Numbered from the stretch's first letter, positions 9,232 to 18,380 are shown. The stretch is DNA of 64,000 nucleotides from Mesorhizobium sp. CU3 (GCF_006442965.1 NZ_VFWX01000001.1:124001-188000); one strand, 5' to 3'. Notes: a model not told the origin generated them from the letters alone. Made by a program: numbers and translations.

Positions 9232-10696
9232 ATGCTGTCCGCACCCTGAGCCTGAGTACACCGAGCAGGCTCAAACCTCTTACCAGCAGGAAAACGTGCA
9301 GCGATGCCCACAGCCCGTTGTTGCCGAAGACAGGGGCCAGCGTGACGAGCGCGGCGCTGAAGGCGAGGAAAGATATGAGCATCATGTTGCGCATGTCGCG
9401 CGACCAGGTGGCGCCGATGAAGACGCCATCCATCTGGAAGGCGAGCACGCCGCTCAGCGCCGTGAAGGCCGCCCAGGGCAGATAGGTATCGGCGACCGCG
9501 CGCACATCCGCCGACGTCGTCACCAATGCCACCAGACTGGCGCCCGCCGTCAGCAATACAAGCGTAGCGAAAGCCGCGAGGCCGAACCCCCAGATCAGCG
9601 TGAGCTGCACGGCGCGGCGGAAGGGCGCTGCCGCATGCGCGCCGATGGCCCGGCCGGTGAGTTGCTCGGCGGCGGTGGCGAAGCCGTCGAGGAAATAGCC
9701 GGCGATGAGGAAGAAATTCATCAAGACGGCGTTGGCGGCGAGCGTCACCGTGCCGAACTGCGCGCCCTGCCGCGTGAACAGCGCGAAGGCGGCCAGCAGC
9801 GAGAAGGAGCGGATCATGATGTCGCGATTGAGCGACAGCATACGCTTGTAGGCCGGCAGGTCGAGGATGCGCCGGCGCGACGGCCGCTCCAGTTTGCGGA
9901 ACCGCAGCACCACGATCGTCAGGCCAAGCAGCATGGCCAGGAATTCGCCTGTGACGGTTGCCCAGGCGACGCCGGCAACGCCCCAGCCAAGCTCCAGGCC
10001 GAGCAGGAAGCAGAGCGCGATGTTGATGCCGTTGAGCACCGCCTGCAGCATCAGGCCCAAGCCGCCCTCGCCGCGCCCCAGCACGTAGCCCAATATGGCG
10101 TAGTTGATCAGCGAGAAGGGTGCGGCCAGCAGCCTGATGCGGATATAGATCGACATCGCCGCGCTGACCCGGGGCTCCGCGCTCATGAACCACTGGCCGC
10201 CCACGGCAAGGAGCGGCGCAAGCGCGGCAAGGATGATGCCGGCGACGACCGCGATCAGCACGGCGCGCCACAGCACCGCCTGCTCCTCCAGCGCATCGCC
10301 GCGGCCGAAAGCCTGAGCGACTAGTCCGGTGGTGCCGGAGCGCAGGAAGTTGAAAGTGGTGAAGACGACATCGAATACGAGCGATCCGGCGGCGAGGCCG
10401 CCGAGCAAGGCCGCGTCGCCGAATTGGCCGACCACCGCGGTATCGACAATGCCGAGCAGCGGCGTCGTCAGATAGGCGAGCGTCATCGGAATGGCGATCG
10501 CCAACACCGAGCGGTTGGTGACGGCAAAGGACCTGGCATTGGCCCGAGTTCCGTCCAAGGGGGTCGCATCCAAGGGGTTGCTGCCTGGCTGTTGCTGCTT
10601 GATCGAAAAGCCGATGTGCCTCAGTTTGCCGGCGTCGTGCAACCACCATCCAATCAACTGCCAACCGAATCTCAAAGCTGGCGCAGACCGCCTCAT
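9224..10696 (-). CDS. MATE family efflux transporter (DinF type)
   Basis: An inner-membrane multidrug/organic cation antiporter with about 12 TM segments. The first core helix, VLAIAIPMTLAYLTTPLLGIVDTAVVGQ, is typical of the DinF branch. The start is uncertain: the farthest ATG (10696) lies 2 bases from the divergent HDAC-like gene's start and gives about 60 extra residues before the first TM. A TTG start within residues 18-50 is equally possible, and none has a good ribosome-binding site. The core from IPMTLAY on is secure. Confidence 0.88.
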   Translation of the reverse strand: MRRSAPALRFGWQLIGWWLHDAGKLRHIGFSIKQQQPGSNPLDATPLDGTRANARSFAVTNRSVLAIAIPMTLAYLTTPLLGIVDTAVVGQFGDAALLGGLAAGSLVFDVVFTTFNFLRSGTTGLVAQAFGRGDALEEQAVLWRAVLIAVVAGIILAALAPLLAVGGQWFMSAEPRVSAAMSIYIRIRLLAAPFSLINYAILGYVLGRGEGGLGLMLQAVLNGINIALCFLLGLELGWGVAGVAWATVTGEFLAMLLGLTIVVLRFRKLERPSRRRILDLPAYKRMLSLNRDIMIRSFSLLAAFALFTRQGAQFGTVTLAANAVLMNFFLIAGYFLDGFATAAEQLTGRAIGAHAAAPFRRAVQLTLIWGFGLAAFATLVLLTAGASLVALVTTSADVRAVADTYLPWAAFTALSGVLAFQMDGVFIGATWSRDMRNMMLISFLAFSAALVTLAPVFGNNGLWASLHVFLLVRGLSLLGVLRLRVRTAFS

Positions 10697-10698
10697 AC

Positions 10699-11601
10699 AT
10701 GCCGCTGCAGATTGTCCATCACCCCGACTATGACGCCGGTTTCGCCGTCAACCACCGCTTCCCGATGAGCAAATACCCGCTGCTGATGGAAGCGTTGCGC
10801 GAGCGCGGGCTGGCCGTGTCTGAAGCGCTGTCGGTGCCTGAACCGGCGCCGGCGGCATGGCTGAAGCTGGCCCATGCGGCCGATTATGTCGACCAGGTGA
10901 TTGCCTGCCGCGTCCCGGAGAAGATCGAGCGCGAGATCGGCTTTCCGGTCAGCCCACGCGTGTCGCTGAGGGCACAATTGGCGACAGCCGGCACGGTGCT
11001 GGCGGCACGGCTGGCGTTGAGACATGGCGTTGCCTGCAACGCCGCCGGCGGCAGCCATCATGCGCGGCGCGCGCAGGGAGCCGGCTTCTGCACCTTCAAC
11101 GATGTCGCGGTCGCTTCGCTGGCGCTGCTTGGAGAGGGCGCCGTCGAAAACATTCTGGTCGTCGATCTCGACGTGCATCAGGGCGACGGCACCGCCGACA
11201 TTTTGCACGATGAACCCCGCGCCTTTACCTTTTCCATGCATGGCGAGCGCAATTACCCCGTGCGCAAGATCGCGTCTGACCTCGATCTCGCACTACCGGA
11301 TGGGACCAGCGATCAAGCCTATCTGGAACGGCTCGCGAGCATCCTGCCGGAGCTGTCCGGGCAACGGCGCTGGGACATCGTCTTTTACAATGCCGGCGTC
11401 GACGTCCATGCCGAGGACAGGCTTGGCCGGCTGGCGCTGAGCGATGACGGCATCCGCGCTCGCGACGAGATGGTCATCGGACATTTCCGGGCACGCGGCG
11501 TGCCGGTTTGCGGCGTCATCGGCGGCGGCTATTCGACAGACGTGCCAGCGCTGGCCGCGCGCCACGCCATCCTGTTCGAGGCGGCGGCCGGCTACACTTG
11601 A
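10699..11601 (+). CDS. histone deacetylase-like zinc hydrolase
   Basis: A 300-aa member of the arginase/deacetylase superfamily, close to bacterial class II HDAC-like amidohydrolases. The catalytic HH pair is in AGGSHHARRAQGAGFCTFND, and the zinc ligands Asp/His are in VVDLDVHQGDGT. The C-terminal GVIGGGYSTD loop supplies the transition-state Tyr. Substrates in bacteria are acetylated proteins, polyamines or small amides; which applies here is not visible. The start is the ATG at 10699; its upstream site is weak. It ends one base before the convergent DUF6460 gene. Confidence 0.9.
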   Translation: MPLQIVHHPDYDAGFAVNHRFPMSKYPLLMEALRERGLAVSEALSVPEPAPAAWLKLAHAADYVDQVIACRVPEKIEREIGFPVSPRVSLRAQLATAGTVLAARLALRHGVACNAAGGSHHARRAQGAGFCTFNDVAVASLALLGEGAVENILVVDLDVHQGDGTADILHDEPRAFTFSMHGERNYPVRKIASDLDLALPDGTSDQAYLERLASILPELSGQRRWDIVFYNAGVDVHAEDRLGRLALSDDGIRARDEMVIGHFRARGVPVCGVIGGGYSTDVPALAARHAILFEAAAGYT

Positions 11602-11602
11602 A

Positions 11603-11866
11603 TCACTTCCGGTAACTGGCAATCCGAAGCAGGACGAACACCGGCACGACGATCGCGGCGCCGAGCAGGATATAGCCGAGGAACCGGTCGATGGCACGGA
11701 AGCCGAGATTCCACAGGTCGATGAAAAATTGGCGGATGCCGTAGAAGACATCCATCGGCGACCAGCCGAAGGCATGCATGACGAGGCCGACGAGGAAGGA
11801 GATCACCAGCAGCTTCAGGAATACCCTGAGCGGCGAGTCGCCGAGAAATCGCGTCAGTGCGGACAA
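11603..11866 (-). CDS. small two-helix membrane protein, DUF6460-like
   Basis: An 87-aa protein with two hydrophobic segments (about residues 14-33, LRVFLKLLVISFLVGLVMH, and 62-80, LGYILLGAAIVVPVFVLL) separated by an amphipathic stretch rich in aromatic residues. The start is TTG at 11866 with GGAGAG 5 bases upstream. Related small inner-membrane proteins are widespread in Rhizobiales; their function is unknown. Confidence 0.75.
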   Translation of the reverse strand: MSALTRFLGDSPLRVFLKLLVISFLVGLVMHAFGWSPMDVFYGIRQFFIDLWNLGFRAIDRFLGYILLGAAIVVPVFVLLRIASYRK

Positions 11867-12170
11867 GGCTTCTCTCCAGATACTGGCTGTCCGATTCGAA
11901 CCGTTGGCTCAGAAATACGCAGTTGCCGGCCCCGCTTCAAGCTTGGCCTGCAAGCTCGAGCCAAAGCCGAGCCGCCTAGTTCCGACTTTGCCACACACTG
12001 GCTTGACACATATGTTGCAGTGCAGCAAACTCAAGCCGTCATTCGTGGAGATCGGCAAACAAGACTCAATCGTATCAGCCGGACACCTCCGGCACTTTCG
12101 CTGCGATCTCCATCACGTTGTCCCAGTCGCCGCGCAGGCGCCGCCAGATGTTGTCGGTGAGTTTATTGGA
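11867..12170. other. intergenic region before the surface acyltransferase
   Basis: A gap of 304 bp. It contains a perfect TTGACA hexamer (12003-12008), but the best -10 candidate 17 bases on (CAAACT) is poor. On the minus strand, 12075-12170 could encode about 30 residues ending DNVMEIAAKVPEVSG with no start of their own, possibly a decayed gene end. Nothing else is recognised. Confidence 0.4.
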
Positions 12171-14072
12171 ATGAATTACAGGCGTGACATCGACGGCCTC
12201 AGGGCTGTCGCCGTTCTTCCGGTCGTGCTCTTTCACTTTGGCGTGTCGGCCCTGCCGGGCGGCTTTACCGGCGTGGATATCTTCTTCGTCATATCGGGCT
12301 ACCTGATCACGGGAAGCCTGTTGGACGATATCGAGCGGGGCGAGTTTTCGATCGCCAGGTTCTACTGGCGCCGTTGCCGGCGCATCCTGCCGGCGCTGTT
12401 CTTTGTCGTGCTCCTCACATGCATCGCTGCCTGGTTCATCCTGCTGCCGTCGGACTTCGATGATTTCAGCCTGAGCGTGATAGCGGCCTCGACGTTCTGG
12501 TCGAACATCTATTTCTGGAAAACGACAAACTACTTCTCCATCGACGCAGAACTGCGACCCCTCCTGCATACGTGGTCGCTCTCGGTCGAAGAGCAGTACT
12601 ATATCTTCTTCCCGATCCTGGTGTTCCTGATCCATCGCTATTTCTCGAAGCGATGGTTGACGGTGCTGGTGCCGATCATGCTTGCCAGCTTCGTGCTGGC
12701 GGTGTTGGCGACATCGATGGCGCCGACCGCGGGCTTCTACCTGCTGCCGACACGGTTGTGGGAACTCATGCTGGGCGCCGTGCTCATGCTGAAGAAACCG
12801 CCAGCCCTGAACAACGCATGGGCGATGGAACTGGTCGGCCTGGCCGGCTTCGGTTTGATCGCCTTCGGATTCCTCGGGCTATCCGAGAGCGATCCATTCC
12901 CGGGCTACAATGCTTTGTTTCCGTGCCTAGGAACCGCCCTTCTGATCTACGCAGGGCAGCCGGCGGCGACGAGACAAGCGACTACGAGGCGGGCTACCCT
13001 TGCCACACGCATACTCCAAGTTGGCCCGCTCGTCTGGATCGGCCTGATTTCATACTCGCTCTATCTCGTTCACTGGCCGATCAATTCGTTTGCCCACTAT
13101 CTTTCGCTGCAGGCCATCGCCCCGTCGACGGCTTTCGCACTGGTGGTTGCCAGCATCGTGCTGGCGGCATTCTCCTGGAAATATGTCGAACAGCCCTTTC
13201 GACAGAAGCGATCGTTCACCGCTCCGCTGCCGATCTTCGCCTTTTCGGGCGCAGCGATTGCCCTGGCTTGTGCTTTCGGCCTGGCCGGAGCCATGGGCAA
13301 CGGCTTTGCGCATCGATTCCCGGACTTCCGGCAGCAGCGCATCAGCGTCGGCGACTGGCGCAATGGCGTTTGTTTCAACGAGGGCGCGAGCCGGATAGAG
13401 GATTGGAATCTGGCCGATTGCACCCGCACGCATGGCTTTGCCACCAATGTCTTGCTGTGGGGGGATTCGTTTGCCGCGCACTATGTTTCCGGGCTCGATG
13501 CCAACATAGGCAGGATCCAGGCGAACGTCATTGAATACACCTATGCGGGCTGTCCCCCGGATCTCACCTACTTTTCCTATGCCCGCCCCAATTGCACGCG
13601 CTTCAACGAGCGGGCCTTGCAACTCATCCACGATGCGGGAATCAAATCGGTGATCCTGAGCGGCCGATGGACCGACTACGAGGTCAGAGGCTTCGACGGT
13701 CTGCAGAAGACGATCGACCGCCTTCGCGAGTTGGGTGTGCGGGTCTATGTGATCGGGCAATCTCCGGAATTCATAGCCGACGTTCAGAAGATCGCCTTCT
13801 TCGCCAGGCGCGGGAACGTCGAACATACATCCTGGCCCATGGCCATGGACCCCAAGATCAACGAACGGGTCATTTTGTTCACCAAAGGCGCAACGTTCAT
13901 CGATCCGCTGGCGTTCCTGTGCGACGCCAAGGGCTGTTCCTACGCCGATGCCGGCAGCGGCAAGTTCCTCTACTTCGACTATGGTCATTTCTCGACCGCG
14001 GGGGCAGAGCTGGCAATTTCCAAATATTGGCCGCGTTTTACCGCCACCGATGCGGTTGCGACGGCGAAGTGA
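12171..14072 (+). CDS. membrane acyltransferase fused to SGNH domain (OafA/OafB type)
   Basis: A 633-aa inner-membrane enzyme that transfers acetyl (or other acyl) groups to a cell-surface polysaccharide or lipid. Acyltransferase-3 domain: residues 1-360, with RRDIDGLRAVAVLPVVLFH at the start, the conserved HTWSLSVEEQYY motif and about 10 TM segments. A periplasmic SGNH domain follows, with the nucleophile Ser in LLWGDSFAAHY and the catalytic Asp/His near FDYGHFSTAGA. The start ATG at 12171 is set by the family N-terminus. GC content looks a little lower than in neighbours, in keeping with surface-antigen genes that move between strains. Confidence 0.92.
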   Translation: MNYRRDIDGLRAVAVLPVVLFHFGVSALPGGFTGVDIFFVISGYLITGSLLDDIERGEFSIARFYWRRCRRILPALFFVVLLTCIAAWFILLPSDFDDFSLSVIAASTFWSNIYFWKTTNYFSIDAELRPLLHTWSLSVEEQYYIFFPILVFLIHRYFSKRWLTVLVPIMLASFVLAVLATSMAPTAGFYLLPTRLWELMLGAVLMLKKPPALNNAWAMELVGLAGFGLIAFGFLGLSESDPFPGYNALFPCLGTALLIYAGQPAATRQATTRRATLATRILQVGPLVWIGLISYSLYLVHWPINSFAHYLSLQAIAPSTAFALVVASIVLAAFSWKYVEQPFRQKRSFTAPLPIFAFSGAAIALACAFGLAGAMGNGFAHRFPDFRQQRISVGDWRNGVCFNEGASRIEDWNLADCTRTHGFATNVLLWGDSFAAHYVSGLDANIGRIQANVIEYTYAGCPPDLTYFSYARPNCTRFNERALQLIHDAGIKSVILSGRWTDYEVRGFDGLQKTIDRLRELGVRVYVIGQSPEFIADVQKIAFFARRGNVEHTSWPMAMDPKINERVILFTKGATFIDPLAFLCDAKGCSYADAGSGKFLYFDYGHFSTAGAELAISKYWPRFTATDAVATAK

Positions 14073-14296
14073 CGATTGGATCGGCATGACGTTTCGTTGA
14101 AACCATCCGCCCCTGCCTCAGTTCAGGCTCCGAATCGCGACCGCCTTGCGATTGGCCGGCATTTCCGCGCTCCGAGACTGTCACAATGCGGGGCGGTCGC
14201 TTCAGGGCGTGGATATCGACCTGCGGAGGCCACGCAGATCACCGCCCGGCTTTGCCGATTGCTTGAGGGCGCGCCATCATGGTAACGAGGGTTCGC

Positions 14297-14370
14297 GCGG
14301 GTATGATGTAATGGTAGCCTGTCAGCTTCCCAAGCTGAACGCGCGGGTTCGATTCCCGCTACCCGCTCCA
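14297..14370 (+). tRNA. tRNA-Gly, anticodon CCC
   Basis: A 74-nt gene including encoded CCA. The acceptor stem GCGGGTA/TACCCGC, anticodon stem TCAGC/GCTGA with loop TTCCCAA (anticodon CCC) and T-arm GCGGGTTCGATTCCCGC are all intact. It reads GGG glycine codons. Confidence 0.96.
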
Positions 14371-14501
14371 GCCTACGGCGAAATTCTGAGCTTCGGTTTT
14401 CGGCAATGCTGCGGTTGACATCGCATCCTGCGCGTCGACGGCTTTGAGCCGATCGCAGCTTGCGGTTGTTGGATTGGCCGCGGATGGATAAAAGGCGAAA
14501 C

Positions 14502-15440
14502 ATGCCGCGCGCTTTATCGAAATACACCGTCCGCGAATGGTTCAGACTACGGCCGTTGGTCGATCGCAAGAACCATGCTCGCTATCAAGTCAGGGAGCGG
14601 ATCTCATTGGCCAGGAACGCCCGTCCGGTGCTTCTTCCTGCTATCCGCGACCGGAAAGCCCTGATCACGATCAGCTTCAACGACGTCGAGGTTATCGACT
14701 GGCAGACCAAGCTTGTCGCAATCAATGTTCCCGGCGCCGTCCACCTCATCGCTGACAACTCTACCGATCCGACAGCAAGGGCCGCCATCCGCGATATCTG
14801 CGCGTCGGCCGGTGTGACCTACGTCCCGCTCCCGTCCAACCCGTGGGCCGGGCGAAAAGTCGACGGAAGCAAATCGCATGGCTTCGCCCTTAACTGGGCC
14901 TGGGCAAACATTGTTCTTGCAAATCGTCCTTCTATGGTCGGATTTCTCGATCATGATATATTCCCTACGGAGAAGGCTGACCCATTTCGCCTGCTGGAGC
15001 GTGCCATCGTGGCCGGGGCGGTAAGAACAGCACCTGATGGGCGGTGGTATTTGTGGCCCGGCTTCGCCTTTTTCCATCTCGGCAAGCTGACGACTGACCG
15101 GCTCAATTTTGGCAAGGACTGGCTTGATGGTTTCGACACGGGCGGGTTGAATTGGGGACGTCTCTATCGATATCTCAATGACGTCGACCTTTGCGCGGCC
15201 AGTCATGAGCGATTGCCCATTGCGGACGATATAACTATCGACGACGCTCTTTCCGAGCGCATCGACAATTGGCTTCACGAAAGCTGCTATTCAACCACGG
15301 TCCACATGGACCCTGCACGCAGGCAACATCTGCTTGCGCTGAAACGAAACGGCACTCTCGAAACGCTACAAAAGTTTGACGGTATAGCTTTCCCGCCCCG
15401 TCTATCCCTGGGAAGCGATACAGATCCTGTCGAATTTTAG
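14502..15440 (+). CDS. glycosyltransferase-like protein (GT-A fold suspected)
   Basis: About 312 aa, no signal peptide or TM. The order ITISFNDVEVIDWQ, LIADNSTDPTARAAI and GFLDHDIFP resembles a nucleotide-sugar transferase in which DHD serves as the metal-binding DxD motif. The C-terminal half is rich in aromatic residues (LWPGFAFFHLGKL). The start is taken as the ATG at 14502 with AAAGG 6 bases upstream; an in-frame ATG at 14484 is possible. The gene is visibly lower in GC than its surroundings and sits just behind tRNA-Gly, so horizontal acquisition is plausible. The product is unknown; surface glycan modification is inferred from the neighbouring acyltransferase. Confidence 0.7.
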   Translation: MPRALSKYTVREWFRLRPLVDRKNHARYQVRERISLARNARPVLLPAIRDRKALITISFNDVEVIDWQTKLVAINVPGAVHLIADNSTDPTARAAIRDICASAGVTYVPLPSNPWAGRKVDGSKSHGFALNWAWANIVLANRPSMVGFLDHDIFPTEKADPFRLLERAIVAGAVRTAPDGRWYLWPGFAFFHLGKLTTDRLNFGKDWLDGFDTGGLNWGRLYRYLNDVDLCAASHERLPIADDITIDDALSERIDNWLHESCYSTTVHMDPARRQHLLALKRNGTLETLQKFDGIAFPPRLSLGSDTDPVEF

Positions 15441-15511
15441 GGGCAAAGAGATCGCCAGATATGCCGCCGGCGCCGGATGCGACATCCCGAAGGCGAAAAA
15501 CTGATCTCATG

Positions 15512-15542
15512 CATCGGGTCTTGCGCCTCGCAAGACCCGATG
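15512..15542. terminator. strong hairpin between convergent genes
   Basis: A perfect 14-bp stem CATCGGGTCTTGCG / CGCAAGACCCGATG with a 3-base loop. It lies between the glycosyltransferase-like gene and the convergent Tat-protein gene. There is no T-run directly behind the stem on the plus strand. Leftwards, TTTTT follows after about 12 bases. Probably a shared terminator. Confidence 0.6.
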
Positions 15543-15557
15543 TAGAAAATGCTTTAT

Positions 15558-15878
15558 TTACAGCCAGATGTTGATCCAGAAGCGCTCGCGCCAGCAGCGG
15601 CGGTGCCAGCGGCCATGACGCCAGTAACGACGGCACACACGCCTCCAGCCACGGCGACGGCGACGCCGACGGCGCCAATGTCCGTGGTAATGAGAGACCT
15701 GCTCGACTTCGGCCGGTTCGTCGCCATCGAAGACCGCATTGTCAGGCTTGTCGAGCTCGTCCAGGATTCCGTTGCCGGCGGGAATTCCGGCAACGGCCTT
15801 GCCAGGCCCGGCCAGGCTTGCAAGTGCGGCTGCCCCCGCAACGCCAAGCATTCCAGTCAGAAATAACCGACGTTCCAT
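15558..15878 (-). CDS. small Tat-exported Arg/Trp-rich protein
   Basis: A 106-aa protein with a twin-arginine-like leader (MERRLFLTGMLGVAGAAALA). An acidic linker follows (DELDKPDNAVFDGDEPAEVEQ, residues about 40-60), then an extremely basic tail that starts [14 protein letters not shown] and continues with alternating Arg, Trp, His and Cys to the end. The start is the ATG at 15878 with GGGAGG 5-6 bases before. Automated pipelines sometimes label such rhizobial tails 'protamine-like'. The function is unknown. Binding of an anionic surface polymer or nucleic acid by the tail is inference from charge. Confidence 0.7.
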   Translation of the reverse strand: MERRLFLTGMLGVAGAAALASLAGPGKAVAGIPAGNGILDELDKPDNAVFDGDEPAEVEQVSHYHGHWRRRRRRRRGWRRVCRRYWRHGRWHRRCWRERFWINIWL

Positions 15879-15982
15879 CAAAACCTCCCGAGCTGTTGAG
15901 CATCGGCGGCTCTTCCCTCACCCGCAACAGGCTCCAGCGAGCCGCCGATCGGTTTGAACGTACAAGTAGCATTCTCGTTCCA

Positions 15983-16972
15983 TTACCCCACTTCGCGCAA
16001 GATGAAGTCGTGCAGCATTTTGGCTGCCGGGGAGAGGACACGGTTCTTTATGGTTATCAAACTGTAAGGCCGCACCTCGATGTCGAACTCGGTCTGCACC
16101 ACGTCGATGGCGCCGGCCAGGCCGTCGGGACCCTGAATGAACTTCGCCACCTGGATCGAAACCGGCGCGATGGCGTCCGACTGCGCCACCATCACCAGGG
16201 TCAAAAGCAGCGAGGACGTGTTGAGGATACGGTCCGGCAGCGGGATGTTGCGGTTCAGAAAATTGCTTTCCATCGCCTGGCGCAGCGGCGAGCCGCCGGA
16301 CTGGAAGACCCAGTCATAGGCCGCGGTGTCTTCCAGCCCGACCGCCTTGCCGCTCGCCAGCGGATGGCCGCGACGCACGATGAGGCAGGCTTTTTCGACG
16401 CCGATGACGCGCGATTCGAACAGCCGCGGATTGAGGTCGTCGGGGATGCGGGCGATGATGAAATCGTGACGCGACGCGATCAGCTCGCGGGCAAGCACGT
16501 TCGAGGTCTCGACCTGCATGTTGATCTCGATGCGCGGATAGATGCGACGTATTTCGCGGATCGCCGGCACCGCCAGCTCGATCGCCGGCGCCGTGACCGA
16601 GCCGAGGAAGACCGAGCCGCCCTTGCCGGCCTTCAGCTCGGAAATCTCGCGGTCGGCCTCGCGCATCTCGAGCAGGATCGAGCGGGCGCGCCTGGCGAGC
16701 GCCTGGCCGTAAGGGTTGAGTGTTACGCCGCGCGGCAGGCGCTCGCACAACTTCACGTCGAGCACCGCCTCCATCTCGGCGATCATGCGCGAGGCGGCCG
16801 GCTGCGAGATGTTCATGACCTGCGCCGCCGCGCTCACCCGTCCGTGATCGTCGAGAGCGGCGATCATACGCATATGGCGCAGGCTGAGGCCGCTGCGCAG
16901 CAGTGTTTCGCCGTCGCCCGGAAGTTTTTCGTAACCGCCTGAAATCGCTTCAGGATCACGCAATGCCGCCAT
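15983..16972 (-). CDS. gbpR: LysR-type regulator GbpR of the galactose/arabinose-binding protein locus
   Basis: A 329-aa LysR regulator. The winged HTH is at about residues 30-90 (GRVSAAAQVMNISQPAASRMIAEM), followed by a substrate-binding domain to the C-terminus. In Agrobacterium and Azospirillum, GbpR activates the divergent chvE gene in response to arabinose, galactose or fucose. Here it is likewise divergent from chvE with 292 bp between. Identity rests on family features and this conserved position. The intergenic region carries two dyads that could be its operators. Confidence 0.9.
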   Translation of the reverse strand: MAALRDPEAISGGYEKLPGDGETLLRSGLSLRHMRMIAALDDHGRVSAAAQVMNISQPAASRMIAEMEAVLDVKLCERLPRGVTLNPYGQALARRARSILLEMREADREISELKAGKGGSVFLGSVTAPAIELAVPAIREIRRIYPRIEINMQVETSNVLARELIASRHDFIIARIPDDLNPRLFESRVIGVEKACLIVRRGHPLASGKAVGLEDTAAYDWVFQSGGSPLRQAMESNFLNRNIPLPDRILNTSSLLLTLVMVAQSDAIAPVSIQVAKFIQGPDGLAGAIDVVQTEFDIEVRPYSLITIKNRVLSPAAKMLHDFILREVG

Positions 16973-17013
16973 GATTTCGAGCCCGCTCCGCCAGCCTGTT
17001 TTCGTATCGTAAA

Positions 17014-17033
17014 CTATATCAGCTTCGGTATAG
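17014..17033. promoter_or_regulatory. candidate GbpR operator (dyad 1)
   Basis: CTATA-N10-TATAG, which contains a T-N11-A type core as bound by LysR regulators. It lies 42 bp upstream of the gbpR start in the gbpR/chvE divergent region. Candidate only. Confidence 0.45.
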
Positions 17034-17051
17034 CAACCAGCAAAGATCGCA

Positions 17052-17069
17052 TTTGACAGTTATGTCAAA
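17052..17069. promoter_or_regulatory. candidate operator (dyad 2)
   Basis: A perfect inverted repeat TTTGACA-GTTA-TGTCAAA in the gbpR/chvE divergent region, 18 bp to the right of dyad 1. The left arm also contains TTGACA, a possible -35 element reading towards chvE. Confidence 0.5.
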
Positions 17070-17264
17070 GCGACCCACCCTTCGCCCGTTCCAAGGCGCA
17101 GGGGTCGACTACGAGTAAAATCGTATCGATTGAAACTGCGTCGTGGGGCCGATTGGGAGGATACCGGAGATCGATAAGGTCGACAGCAGCGCGCCAGCGC
17201 TTCTGCTCGACCGCGCGGCCCGCGAAGCCCCGAGGTGTCGCGTCCATCAACCAGGGAGAGTAAT

Positions 17265-18335
17265 GTGAAAATCATCAAGACGCTGGCCGCCGTGGCGGCC
17301 CTTGGCATCGCCGCCATGTCCTATTCGGCGCATGCCGCCGACAAGGGCCTCATCGGCGTGCTGATGCCGACCAAGACCTCGCAGCGCTGGATTAACGACG
17401 GCGACGCCGTCAAGTCCCAGCTCGAGAAGCTCGGCTACACCGTCGACCTGCAATATGCGCAGGACGATATCCCGAACCAGCTCAGCCAGCTGGAAAACGA
17501 AATCACCAAGGGCCCGAAGGCGCTGATCATCGCTTCGATCGACGGCACCACCATGGCCGATGCGCTGCAGAAGGCCAATGACGCCGGCGTCGTCGTCGTC
17601 GCCTATGACCGCCTGATCAAGAAGACCGGCAATGTCGACTACTACACCACCTTCGACAATTTCGGCGTCGGCGTTATCCAGGCGAATTCGCTGGTCAAGG
17701 GGCTCAAGGAGCGCTTCCCGAACACCAAGCCGTGGAACGTCGAACTGTTCGGCGGCTCGCCGGACGACAACAACGCCTTCTTCTTCTACAACGGCGCCAT
17801 GTCGGTGCTGCAGCCGCTGATCGACGACGGCTCGATCAAGATCAAGTCCGGCCAGATGGGCATGGACAAGGTCGGCACGCTGCGCTGGCTCGCCGCCACT
17901 GCGCAGGCCCGCATGGACAACCTTCTGTCGGCCAACTACTCGGACGGCAGCCGCGTCGACGGCGTTCTGTCGCCCTATGACGGCCTGTCGCGCGGCATCA
18001 CCGCCTCGCTGCGCGCCGTCGGTTACGGCACCGACGCTCAGCCCTGGCCGATCGTAACCGGTCAGGACGCCGAGACCGCCTCGGTCAAGCTGATCATCTC
18101 GGGCGAGCAGTACTCGACTGTGTTCAAGGACACGCGCGACCTGGCCAAGGCCACCGTCGAGCTGGTCGACAAGGTGCTCTCCGGCGGCAAGCCGGACGGC
18201 CTCGACACCAAGACCTACAACAACGACGTCAAGGTCGTTCCCTCGATCCTTTTGACGCCGCATGAGGTCGACAAGTCGAACTACCAGAAGCTGGTCGTCG
18301 ACTCCGGTTACATCAAGGCCGAAGACCTGAAGTAA
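17265..18335 (+). CDS. chvE: periplasmic sugar-binding protein ChvE
   Basis: A periplasmic binding protein of the ribose/galactose class (356 aa) that feeds the GguAB importer. In Agrobacterium it also presents monosaccharides to the VirA sensor and mediates chemotaxis. The start is GTG at 17265 with GGGAGAG 6 bases upstream. The signal peptide ends [13 protein letters not shown]. The mature protein starts [18 protein letters not shown], typical of ChvE/xylose-binding proteins. It is the first gene of the uptake operon and is followed by a terminator hairpin, which explains higher expression of the binding protein than of the transporter. Confidence 0.95.
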   Translation: MKIIKTLAAVAALGIAAMSYSAHAADKGLIGVLMPTKTSQRWINDGDAVKSQLEKLGYTVDLQYAQDDIPNQLSQLENEITKGPKALIIASIDGTTMADALQKANDAGVVVVAYDRLIKKTGNVDYYTTFDNFGVGVIQANSLVKGLKERFPNTKPWNVELFGGSPDDNNAFFFYNGAMSVLQPLIDDGSIKIKSGQMGMDKVGTLRWLAATAQARMDNLLSANYSDGSRVDGVLSPYDGLSRGITASLRAVGYGTDAQPWPIVTGQDAETASVKLIISGEQYSTVFKDTRDLAKATVELVDKVLSGGKPDGLDTKTYNNDVKVVPSILLTPHEVDKSNYQKLVVDSGYIKAEDLK

Positions 18336-18351
18336 TCCAGTCTTAAAGGAA

Positions 18352-18380
18352 GGGGTCCTGCGCAACGCAGGACCCCTTTT
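18352..18380 (+). terminator. terminator-like hairpin between chvE and gguA
   Basis: A perfect stem GGGGTCCTGCG / CGCAGGACCCC with a CAA loop followed by TTTT. It lies 16 bp past the chvE stop and inside the chvE-ggu operon, so it probably acts as a partial terminator or RNA-stabilising 3' end. Confidence 0.85.

Noticed and set aside
12075..12170. Minus-strand segment coding for about 30 residues ending MEIAAKVPEVSG
   Set aside because: It has no start outside the acyltransferase gene and no recognised family; at most a decayed gene end, so it is only mentioned in the intergenic entry.
14123..14569. Minus-strand frame of 148 codons across tRNA-Gly containing ERVAGIEPARSAWEADR
   Set aside because: This is the well-known spurious translation of the reverse strand of a tRNA-Gly gene.
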